Source: Paracoccaceae bacterium (GTDB taxonomy: Bacteria > Pseudomonadota > Alphaproteobacteria > Rhodobacterales > Rhodobacteraceae). From it: a DNA stretch of 36,420 nucleotides. The notes under the pieces are model-generated. The model ran no database searches and was not told the origin of the DNA. It saw only the letters and a list, made by a program, of their open reading frames with translations. The stretch is taken from assembly GCA_020832705.1 (NCBI GenBank), contig JAFIEE010000013.1:1-36420 (forward strand), given 5' to 3'. Numbering within the stretch: the stretch's first letter is position 1; every line of letters starts with the position of its first letter. Positions 23,426 through 30,409 of the stretch are shown piece by piece. Position numbers and translations under genes: made by a program.

Positions 23426-25450
23426 ATGGCTTTGACTCGGCTCCTTCGCTTTCCGGCGGCACCAGCGACGCGCGCGGCATGGCGGGCGCATCTGATCCTG
23501 TCCTGCGCGGCCCTGATCCTTGGCGCCTGGCTGCTGGCGGGGGCGGCGCATGCGCAGCCGGACCAGCGCCGGATGGCGCTGATCGTCGGCAATTCGGACT
23601 ATCGCGCTGCCGAGGTGCTGCCGAATGCGGCCCGCGATGCCCGGGCGCTGGCAAGTTCGGTGGAAAACCTCGGGTTCGAGGTGACGCTGCTGCTCGACAC
23701 CGAGTTCGACCAGTTCCAGCGCACCGTCACGCGCTTTGCGCGACGCGCCGAAGAGGCCGATGTGGTGCTCTTCTACTTCTCCGGGCACGGGTTCCAGCTT
23801 GACGGTGCCAACTTCCTCGCCCCGGTTTCGGCCAGCCTGCGTTCGGTCGAGGAGATCGAGGCGCAGACGCTGCGGCTGGACCGGATCATTTCCGAAATCT
23901 CGGGTCCGGGGCGGCAGACGGTGGTGCTGCTCGATGCCTGCCGGAACAACCCCCTGCCGCCGTCGCTGCGCGGCTCCTCCCGCGACGGTCTGGCGCAGAC
24001 CGAAACCGGAACCGATACCTTCATCGCCTTTGCGACCCAGCCCAACAACATCACCTTCGACGGGCGTGACGGCAACAGCCCCTTCACCACGGCACTGCTG
24101 ACGCATCTGGACGCGCCAGGCGTGAGCATTTCCGAAATGATGATTCGCGTGCGCAGCGACGTGTCGCGCGCCACGCTGGGGCGTCAGATCCCCTGGGACC
24201 AGAGTTCGCTGACAAAGCCGTTCTATTTCAATGCGGTGCAATCCTCGGCTGACGATATGGCGGACATCGACCTCGAGATGTTCGTGGGCCAGGACCGAGA
24301 GTGGCGCGAGTGGGCGGTCCAGTTCCTGGTCAGCACCGGCATGCAGATCACCATTGAGGAGATCGATGAAGAGCTGCGGGCCCGGGGGCTGCTGGAGGAA
24401 GAGGTGATCGAGGTGGCCGCAGCGCCGCCGGAACCCGAACCCGAGCCGGTGCCGGAGTTCCGGACTGTGGAACTGACGCCGCGCACCCCCGAACCCGAGG
24501 CAGCCGCGCCCGAAGCCGAAGATGACCCGGGGCTTGCCGATGCCGACGCGGCAGCGGCCGACACGGACGCCGCTGCGCCCGGGTCAGAACTGGCCGCGGC
24601 ATCGGACCCCGTTGCCCGCGAGCCGGACGCCGGGGACGCCCCTGCAGTGGCCGAGACCGCGCCCCCGGACGCGCCGGAGGCGGTGGCGGAGCAGGAATTC
24701 GCCGCCCTGCCGGTGCTTCCTGAGCCTGACCCGGCACCTGCACCTGCACCCGCCCCGGAACCCGAACCTGCGCCCGAGCCCGAACCTGCGCCCGAACCCG
24801 AACCCGCCCCGGATCCCGCACCTGCGCCCGAACCGGACGCGGCGGCCGAGCCCGCGCCCGAACCAGAGACCGACCCGGCGGTGCGCGATCTGGCCGAGGA
24901 GGCGGTGCCGGATCTGGAGTTCCCCGACATCTCCAGCATGGTCGCCACCCGTGTGGCCGCAGAAAACGCCAGCGACATGCTGGTTCTGGCCGCGCTGGAG
25001 CCGGGGCAGGCGCTCTCGCCCCACGTCGGCGCCAAGCGCCGGATCATCGGGGTCGAGATCGAACCCGAGGTGCTGCCGGATAACATCGTCGTCGCCCTGC
25101 AGGAGGAACTGGCCCGCGTGGGCTGCTACCGGATGCGGGTGGACGGCCAGTGGGGCCCGGGATCGGCGCGGGCGCTGGTGAATTTCTATTCGCGCACCGG
25201 ATTGACGCCGCCATCGAGCCCGGAGCCTTCTGCGGCGATCTGGCGCACGGTCCGCGACACCGAAGGCGAAATCTGCCCGCCCCCGGCCCCGCAGGCCGCC
25301 GCACCTGCCCGCGCGCAGCCGGCAACCAGTGGCAGTGGTGGCGGTCAGACCCAGGCACCCGCTGCGGCAGCGCCTGCGCCGGCGCCACAGCCGGAGCCTT
25401 CGGGGGGGCGCGGTCTTGGACGCGGCGGCGGTGTTGGCGGGCTGCGCTGA
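23426..25450 (+). CDS. Secreted caspase-like (C14) protein with peptidoglycan-binding-like C-terminus
   Basis: A 674-residue protein. Residues 1-43 form a signal peptide with likely cleavage at AHA-Q. Residues ~48-260 are a caspase-like peptidase C14 domain: MALIVGNSDYR, His121 in YFSGHGFQL and Cys172 in LLDACRNNP give the catalytic dyad. A helical stretch (~270-330) precedes a long acidic Pro/Glu/Ala linker (~335-500) with PEPEPA repeats. Residues ~560-605 resemble a peptidoglycan-binding domain (LQEELARVGCYRMRVDGQWG). The C-tail is Gly-rich. It is exported, so it probably acts in the periplasm. It is followed by a membrane-anchored transglycosylase. Caspase-like proteins occur near T6SS and defence genes, but target and trigger are unknown. 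The start site has a weak ribosome site. Confidence 0.88.
   Translation: MALTRLLRFPAAPATRAAWRAHLILSCAALILGAWLLAGAAHAQPDQRRMALIVGNSDYRAAEVLPNAARDARALASSVENLGFEVTLLLDTEFDQFQRTVTRFARRAEEADVVLFYFSGHGFQLDGANFLAPVSASLRSVEEIEAQTLRLDRIISEISGPGRQTVVLLDACRNNPLPPSLRGSSRDGLAQTETGTDTFIAFATQPNNITFDGRDGNSPFTTALLTHLDAPGVSISEMMIRVRSDVSRATLGRQIPWDQSSLTKPFYFNAVQSSADDMADIDLEMFVGQDREWREWAVQFLVSTGMQITIEEIDEELRARGLLEEEVIEVAAAPPEPEPEPVPEFRTVELTPRTPEPEAAAPEAEDDPGLADADAAAADTDAAAPGSELAAASDPVAREPDAGDAPAVAETAPPDAPEAVAEQEFAALPVLPEPDPAPAPAPAPEPEPAPEPEPAPEPEPAPDPAPAPEPDAAAEPAPEPETDPAVRDLAEEAVPDLEFPDISSMVATRVAAENASDMLVLAALEPGQALSPHVGAKRRIIGVEIEPEVLPDNIVVALQEELARVGCYRMRVDGQWGPGSARALVNFYSRTGLTPPSSPEPSAAIWRTVRDTEGEICPPPAPQAAAPARAQPATSGSGGGQTQAPAAAAPAPAPQPEPSGGRGLGRGGGVGGLR
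24722..24838 (+). repeat. In-frame PEPEPA-type repeats in the caspase linker
   Basis: An 18-base unit coding PEPEPA is repeated three times at 24755-24808, flanked by shorter PA/PD variants. It builds an extended, charged linker of the kind that spans the periplasm or cell wall. Confidence 0.7.
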
Positions 25451-25507
25451 GATGGCGGCGCGGCGGGTATCTGCCCGCTGCTGCCGCGCGGACAGCACGC
25501 GGGCGCC

Positions 25508-27265
25508 ATGAGCGGCGCCGGGACGGGCGCGGATGCGCGGTTCCGGGCCGCGCGCGAAGCGGCCGCCCGCCGCCGACGCTCCGGGCGCTGGCGCAGGGTG
25601 CTGGGGCTTTCGGTTGTGGTGGTGGCTGTCGTCGGAGCGGCGGGCTGGGCCCTTCTCCGCTATGATCTCGCCTCCCAGATCACCTTTGGCCCACCGGACC
25701 GGACCGAGTCAACGGAACCTGCGGCGCCGGAGCTTGCGCTCGCCGATGTCGAGCTGCCGTTCTCGGCCGATGAGGCGCAGCCCGCCGATGAGGATGATGA
25801 CACCGGTTTTGCCGCCGTGCCGGCGGCGCTGATCGACCTGCCGGGCCAGCCCATGCGCCTGCGGCTGGGCGGGGAAGGGGACCGGCGCAGCCAGATGCGG
25901 GTTCCGCGCCCCGACCTGCCCGAGGATACGCGCGGGACGGGCGATCTGATCCGGCTTCAGGATACGCTGATCGCCGCGGGCGAACGGGTGGCGGTGATGC
26001 TGCCGTCCAGCGGCGAGGATTTCGCCGTGTTCCAGGCGCAGCGCCAGCGGGCCGTGGGATCGGGCGGGCAGGCCCCGGCGCCGGTGGTTGCCGCCGATAC
26101 GGCGGACGGCGAGGCGCGCCTGGCGCGCCCGCGCACGGTCGCCGAGGCCGAGGCACACCGGGCCTGGCACACCGAGCGGGCGCGTCAGACCGGGCGCTTT
26201 GTGCATGGCAGCAGCCGGGCGCCGCTTCGCGCCACGCACAGGCGTCATGGCCTGTTCGAGGACACCATCCTGCGCGTGACCGCACCGTCCCCGCTGGCCG
26301 ACCTGCTGACGCTCGAAGGCCTGGAACCGGCGCAGGCCGAGGCCGTGGCCGACACGGTGCGCGCGCGATTTGACGTTGAAACGGTGACGCCCGGATACCT
26401 GATCGCCTTGCGCACCACCCCGGACCGTAACGACCCGGTGCGGGCGCTGTTCTCGCAGATCACGCTTTACGATGGCGAGCGCTATGTCGGGTCGCTGGCG
26501 CGGGATACGGGAACGGACCGGATGCCGCTGTCGATGATGACCAGCGCGCGCCCGGCACCCGAAAACGCCGAACCCGAAAACGCGGGGGCCGAGAACGCCG
26601 GGGCCGGGGCCGAAGACCCAGCGCCCGACCCGGCAGCCGACGACGGCAATGGCGACGGCAATGGCGACGGCAATGGCGACCGGGACGCCGATGCGCAGGC
26701 GCCGCCCGACCCGGACCTGCGGCTGGTCGTCGCCTCGGACCCCTGGGTGGGGCGCGATTTCGCGGTGGCCGGAGACATGCCGCAGGTCGCCGCCCCGACC
26801 GAGATGCGCGTGCTCGATGCCCTGTTCAGCGCCGCGATGCGCCACGGGATCGAATCGTCGCTGGTGGGGCAGATCATCATGCTGCTCTCCGAGGCGCACA
26901 ATCTGGACGGCATGGTGCACCCCGGCGACCGGTTCACCCTGCTGATGAGCGAAGAGCCGCACCCGGATCAGGATGCGGCGCTCTCGCAGGTGCTGTTTCT
27001 GGGGATCGAGGGGCGCGAGGTGAACGCAACCTGCTATGTGTTCAAGCCGCCGGGGCGTGACAATTACACCTGTTACGGGCGCAGCCCGGGCACCGGCGCG
27101 GGCGCTGCGGTGCAGGTGGACACGGGCGGCGATACGGAGACCCTGACCGCCGGGCAGGAGGTCGAAACGCTGGTCAACCGGATCATCCAGATCGAATCCG
27201 CCGGGCGCGCGGATGCGCGCCAACCCCGGTCCCCCCCCAACCGGGTGGGGCAGTTGATAGAATAG
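25508..27265 (+). CDS. Membrane-anchored OapA-like/SLT transglycosylase, N-terminal part (stopped by in-frame TAG)
   Basis: The 585-residue frame starts with a basic cytoplasmic segment and one membrane helix (about 32-50), then an Asp/Glu/Ala-rich region. An OapA/M23-N-like domain follows (about 230-330 and 400-530, with LLSEAHNLDGMVHPGDRF and VLFLGIEGREVNATCYVF). A DGNG repeat separates the two halves. It ends in the beginning of a lytic transglycosylase domain, RIIQIESAGRADAR, with the likely catalytic Glu563. It then meets TAG at 27263-27265. The continuation of the same domain lies in the same frame at 27281-27691, so one gene of ~727 codons is interrupted by a single stop inside a divergent patch. 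Either the gene is broken or the consensus is wrong here. Confidence 0.72.
   Translation: MSGAGTGADARFRAAREAAARRRRSGRWRRVLGLSVVVVAVVGAAGWALLRYDLASQITFGPPDRTESTEPAAPELALADVELPFSADEAQPADEDDDTGFAAVPAALIDLPGQPMRLRLGGEGDRRSQMRVPRPDLPEDTRGTGDLIRLQDTLIAAGERVAVMLPSSGEDFAVFQAQRQRAVGSGGQAPAPVVAADTADGEARLARPRTVAEAEAHRAWHTERARQTGRFVHGSSRAPLRATHRRHGLFEDTILRVTAPSPLADLLTLEGLEPAQAEAVADTVRARFDVETVTPGYLIALRTTPDRNDPVRALFSQITLYDGERYVGSLARDTGTDRMPLSMMTSARPAPENAEPENAGAENAGAGAEDPAPDPAADDGNGDGNGDGNGDRDADAQAPPDPDLRLVVASDPWVGRDFAVAGDMPQVAAPTEMRVLDALFSAAMRHGIESSLVGQIIMLLSEAHNLDGMVHPGDRFTLLMSEEPHPDQDAALSQVLFLGIEGREVNATCYVFKPPGRDNYTCYGRSPGTGAGAAVQVDTGGDTETLTAGQEVETLVNRIIQIESAGRADARQPRSPPNRVGQLIE
26641..26680 (+). repeat. 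12-base in-frame repeats coding DGNG
   Basis: GGCAATGGCGAC occurs three times in a row (26645-26680), giving a DGNGDGNGDGNGD segment. Alternating Asp/Asn-Gly runs can bind calcium, but this could also be a simple linker. Confidence 0.65.
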
Positions 27266-27280
27266 ACCACGGTACGGCTG

Positions 27281-27691
27281 ATGAACACCTATCGTCCGGC
27301 CCAGTCGGCAACCATGTCACGCGCCGAGCTTCTGGCGCTGCGCGTCGAGCCCGACATCTCGCGCGAGATGGTCACGCACCTGGCCCGCGAGGGTGAAAGC
27401 TACCTGCGCGCGCGCGGCCACCAGATCACCGCCGGACGGCTGTATCTGTGCCATTTCCTGGGCATGGAGGGGGCGCATCTGGTGCTGTCCTCGCCGCTTG
27501 ATGCCGATCTGCAGGAACTGCTTGGCCGTGGGGTGATCAACGCCAACCCGTTCCTGCGCGGCAACGATGTCGCCTGGATCATCAACTGGGCGGAAAACCA
27601 CATGCAGCGGGCCTCGGGGCGGGTCGCCGTGATCCGCGAGCCGCAGGAGCTGCGGGACTTTCGCGCCGCCGTGGACGCGGCACTGAGCTGA
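27281..27691 (+). CDS. C-terminal part of the SLT transglycosylase, after the TAG
   Basis: This 136-residue open frame is in the same phase as 25508-27265 and continues its SLT domain. TMSRAELLALRVEP, REMVTHLAREGESYLRA, GRLYLCHFLGMEGAHLVL and NPFLRGNDVAWIINW are the C-terminal half of the lysozyme-like fold. On its own it lacks the catalytic Glu, a membrane anchor and any plausible translation signal of its own, so it is probably not an independent gene. It ends at a bidirectional terminator shared with ialB. I include it so that the reader can join it to the upstream frame. Confidence 0.65.
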   Translation: MNTYRPAQSATMSRAELLALRVEPDISREMVTHLAREGESYLRARGHQITAGRLYLCHFLGMEGAHLVLSSPLDADLQELLGRGVINANPFLRGNDVAWIINWAENHMQRASGRVAVIREPQELRDFRAAVDAALS

Positions 27692-27727
27692 GCCGCCGCC
27701 GGTCGCGGCTGCGGCCCCCCGGCTCAG
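27688..27727. terminator. Bidirectional terminator between the SLT gene and ialB
   Basis: CTGAGCCG (27688-27695) and CGGCTCAG (27720-27727) are perfect inverted repeats containing both stop codons. The loop holds a further GCCGC/GCGGC stem. It suits termination in both directions. Confidence 0.6.
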
Positions 27728-28275
27728 TTCAGACTGCGCAGGCGGTTCATCGCCGCCGTGAACCCCATGAGCGAGATTTCAAGATCCAGGGCCTGGCCCT
27801 GAAGCGTGGACATGCGGACGGTCGCCGCGGTTCCGCGCTCCATGGCCGCGACCGCGTCGGAACCCAGATCGGCGTTGGCGATGCAGCCATTGGACATGCA
27901 GGTCAGGAACTCCAACTGGAACAGGTCGTCATCGCCGACGCGGATCGTCACCCCGTCCCGCAGCAGAATGCCGAAGGGCGCGATCACCGTCATCGCCGTG
28001 CCACCGTCGGCAGTGCGCTGCAGTCCCATGGTCAGCACCCGCTGGCCGCTGTCACGTTGCGTGAGTTGCTGGACCATCTCGCACACGCGCGCCGAACCTG
28101 CGTCTTCCGGCGGCTGTGAAACGGCCTGCGTGACACATTGCACCACCCAGTCGCGATAGGTCTCGTTCAGACGGTCCGGCCCTTCGCTGTCCTGCGCCGC
28201 GGCGGGCACGGCCAATGCCAGCGTGCCGACGGTCAGCGCGACCGCGCCTGCGCGTTTGAACGGGGATGAAATCAT
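27724..28275 (-). CDS. IalB (invasion-associated locus B) family protein
   Basis: IalB-like proteins are small periplasmic or outer-membrane proteins of alphaproteobacteria, first described from Bartonella invasion; their biochemistry is unclear. The 183-residue product has a signal peptide (cleavage near PAAA-Q, ~28). The family features are YRDWVVQCV, a central CEMVQQL, GILLRDGVTIRVGD, and CMSNGCIANADL with paired cysteines. AAGGA lies at good spacing before the ATG at 28275; the longer open frame upstream belongs to tssA in another phase. It follows tssA on the same strand after 56 bases, so it may be the last gene of the tagH-ompA-tssA transcript. Confidence 0.9.
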   Translation of the reverse strand: MISSPFKRAGAVALTVGTLALAVPAAAQDSEGPDRLNETYRDWVVQCVTQAVSQPPEDAGSARVCEMVQQLTQRDSGQRVLTMGLQRTADGGTAMTVIAPFGILLRDGVTIRVGDDDLFQLEFLTCMSNGCIANADLGSDAVAAMERGTAATVRMSTLQGQALDLEISLMGFTAAMNRLRSLN

Positions 28276-28331
28276 CAGGGGTCCTTTCGGAATGCGGATT
28301 TGTCGCAGCGTATGTAACCCCGCCGCCGCCT

Positions 28332-29675
28332 TCAACCGGTAACTGGAAACAGGTCGGTCAGGATCGAGGTGAAGTCGCGGTTCAGATAGCCCTTGGCCTT
28401 GAACAGCAGGATCGGGATCGGGCTGGAGGGTTCGGCGCGGCGGTAGTAGTTCTCGACCGCGGTCATCTGCGCGGTGGCTTCGGCCCGGGTGGTGATTGTA
28501 TCGGGTTCGGGCGCGGTGCCTGCGGGCACCTCGCCCCCGCTTTCGGAAGAAAGTTCGCGCATCCGGTCCATGGCCAGAAGGAACCCGTCGCCCGCGTTGA
28601 AATCGATGCGGGCGTTGCCGGCCTGTTCGGGCAGCAGGATTTCCAGCGCGCGCACCAGCGGTTGCCCCACCAGCAACCGCGACTGCCGGATCAGCAGCAG
28701 GGCCGGGGATGAAGGTTCGTAGCAATTGAAATAGGTTTCGATCGCGACCAGTGCGGCGCGCGCCTCGGCCATGGTGGCGATGTCGCCCACGCTGACGGCA
28801 GGCGCGGCCGCCACGGCAGCGACCGGCGCGCCGTCAGTGCTGGCGGCATCGTCGTCGTCGGCGGCGCCCGGCGTGGCGTCGGCGGGCGCCGCCCCGCCCA
28901 CGCCCAGGTCCTGCCGGGCCTCGATCAACAGCTCCAGGATCGTGTCGACTTGCGGGCCGAGGGCCGAAAGATTCGGCCGGAACGCGCCGGTGTCGGCCAC
29001 CATGCAGGTGGTTTCGATGGTCTTGATCGCCGTGCGCAGCCGGGAAAGCGCGTTGAAGCTGGCTTCAACCTGCGGGCCGTTTTCCAGATTGCGCAGCGCG
29101 GCGACGATGGCTGCAGCGTCCTCCTCGGCCTCGGCGCCGATCTTGTTGCGTTTGCCCGCCGAGACGGCATAGCGCCGGAAGGTCAGCCCCCTCAGCCGCC
29201 GGTCAGTGGCCAGTGGCGCAAATTCCAGCGGCATGACAACGGTGGCCGGCGTGTCGAGCAGTTCCAGCGCGTTGCAGCGTTCGATCGTATCCTCGTGCAC
29301 GCGGGGGTGCACGTGGTCCCAGTGCCGCTCCAGAAGCCCCGCGGTCAGTTCGGCGCAGTCCGACAACAGCTCAAGGTTCCCGGCCAGCGCTGCGAATTGC
29401 GCCAGCACGATGACGATGCGCAGGTCGCGCGAGCGTTCCAGCAGCTTTTCGACGCTGGCCTGCTCCTTCTTCAGGTCGATGCTGCTGCGGTCGAAGGGCA
29501 CCAGTTGCGCGCCGGTCGAGAAGCTGCCTTCACTGCTCTGGCTGAAATACCGCTCCGGCAGGCGCGACATCGCGCTGTCGTAATAGCCTTCGAAATCAGG
29601 GTCGTATGCGTCGTAAAGGTCCGGTCCGCAGGGTTCGTCCGCGGACAGGGGTTCCAGAAACCTTTCAAGCGCCAT
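28332..29675 (-). CDS. tssA: Type VI secretion protein TssA (ImpA family)
   Basis: TssA proteins organise T6SS baseplate priming and sheath extension in the cytoplasm. The 447-residue protein has the ImpA N-terminal domain (about 1-210: FLEPLSADEPCGPDLYDAYD, then LLERSRDLRIVIVLAQFAAL and ERHWDHVHPRV). An Ala/Asp linker of ~45 residues (about 255-300) follows. The C-terminal domain has YFNCYEPSSPALLLIRQSRLLVG and a second PSSP motif near the end. A GC-rich ribosome site, GGGGG, precedes the ATG. It belongs with tagH and an ompA-like gene upstream, but no sheath, tube, baseplate or membrane-complex gene is in the window. Confidence 0.92.
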   Translation of the reverse strand: MALERFLEPLSADEPCGPDLYDAYDPDFEGYYDSAMSRLPERYFSQSSEGSFSTGAQLVPFDRSSIDLKKEQASVEKLLERSRDLRIVIVLAQFAALAGNLELLSDCAELTAGLLERHWDHVHPRVHEDTIERCNALELLDTPATVVMPLEFAPLATDRRLRGLTFRRYAVSAGKRNKIGAEAEEDAAAIVAALRNLENGPQVEASFNALSRLRTAIKTIETTCMVADTGAFRPNLSALGPQVDTILELLIEARQDLGVGGAAPADATPGAADDDDAASTDGAPVAAVAAAPAVSVGDIATMAEARAALVAIETYFNCYEPSSPALLLIRQSRLLVGQPLVRALEILLPEQAGNARIDFNAGDGFLLAMDRMRELSSESGGEVPAGTAPEPDTITTRAEATAQMTAVENYYRRAEPSSPIPILLFKAKGYLNRDFTSILTDLFPVTG

Positions 29676-29692
29676 GCAGCCCCCACGGCAAA

Positions 29693-29754
29693 GGCCCGCT
29701 TTTCCGCGGGCCGTCCATTACGTCATGATGAAAGGCGCGCCCGGCGGGCGCGCC
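29693..29754 (-). terminator. Tandem hairpins between ompA-like gene and tssA
   Basis: Read leftward, GGCGCGCC-CGCCG-GGCGCGCC (29734-29754) is followed by TTT. Then comes GGCCCGC with GCGGGCC (29693-29712), also followed by TTT. Both stand between the ompA-like stop (29775) and the tssA start (29675). They may attenuate transcription into tssA or end the upstream unit. Confidence 0.6.
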
Positions 29755-29774
29755 ATCTCACTTGTCGGACCCGC

Positions 29775-30284
29775 TCAGTTCAGCGTGCCGCGCATTTCCA
29801 CCCGGCGGTTGATCGGGTCCATCGGATCGTCCACGCGCGGGGTGGCGGCGCCGTGGCCGATGGCCTGCAACCGCTCGGCGTCGACGCCAAGGTCGATCAG
29901 GTATTCGGTCACCGCGCCCGCGCGGCGCTCGGACAGCACCAGATTGTACTGGTCACCGCCCACCGCATCGGTATGCCCTTCGACCAGGAAATCGGCAACG
30001 TCCAGCCGCGGGTCGTTGAGGGCATCGGCGAACACGCGCAGGTTTTCGCGGGTTTCGGGCGTCAGTTCGTACGAGTCGAACTCGAAGTTGACCATCATGT
30101 CGAGCGCAGGCGGAACCTCGGGCGCGCATTCCTCGGCGGTGCCGATGCAGATGGCGCGCGCGGCCCCCAGATCGATGGTGCCGATCAGGTGATCGACCAG
30201 TTCATCCTTCGAGAAACTGGTGTCTGCGGCGGCCTGTGACATCGACATCGCACAGGCGGCCGCGCAGAGAAACAACTTCTTCAT
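29775..30284 (-). CDS. Periplasmic OmpA-domain protein
   Basis: The 169-residue protein has a signal peptide (cleavage about AAA-D, ~20) and no lipobox. A Cys pair (CIGTAEEC) stands before an OmpA-type peptidoglycan-binding domain: NFEFDSYELTPET, VEGHTDAVGGDQYNLVLSERRA and the final NRRVEM. Such domains bind the peptide stem of peptidoglycan. In T6SS loci they anchor TssL or act as separate TagL/TagN-type proteins; here it is a soluble stand-alone form, which would tether something to the wall. GAGG at good spacing supports the ATG at 30284. It lies between tagH and tssA, with its own candidate promoter at 30314-30342. Confidence 0.88.
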   Translation of the reverse strand: MKKLFLCAAACAMSMSQAAADTSFSKDELVDHLIGTIDLGAARAICIGTAEECAPEVPPALDMMVNFEFDSYELTPETRENLRVFADALNDPRLDVADFLVEGHTDAVGGDQYNLVLSERRAGAVTEYLIDLGVDAERLQAIGHGAATPRVDDPMDPINRRVEMRGTLN

Positions 30285-30313
30285 GGCCGACCTCATCACT
30301 CGAATATCTTCAT

Positions 30314-30342
30314 AGCATATCAGAAACGCGCCTCTGGCGCAA
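30314..30342 (-). promoter_or_regulatory. Candidate promoter for the ompA-like gene
   Basis: On the minus strand TTGCGC (30337-30342) and TATGCT (30314-30319) with a 17-base spacer, about 30 bases before the start codon. It sits in a local AT-rich patch between tagH and the ompA-like gene. Confidence 0.4.
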
Positions 30343-30409
30343 TGTGGCGTGTCCGCGCCGGTTGCCCCTCCAGTCGCCCCTCCAGTCGCCGCGCCTGCGG
30401 CACGGCCGG

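Noticed and set aside
27263-27265. Programmed readthrough of the TAG in the SLT gene
   Set aside because: No suppressor context or conserved signal is visible, and nearby residues are also divergent; a broken gene or consensus error is simpler.
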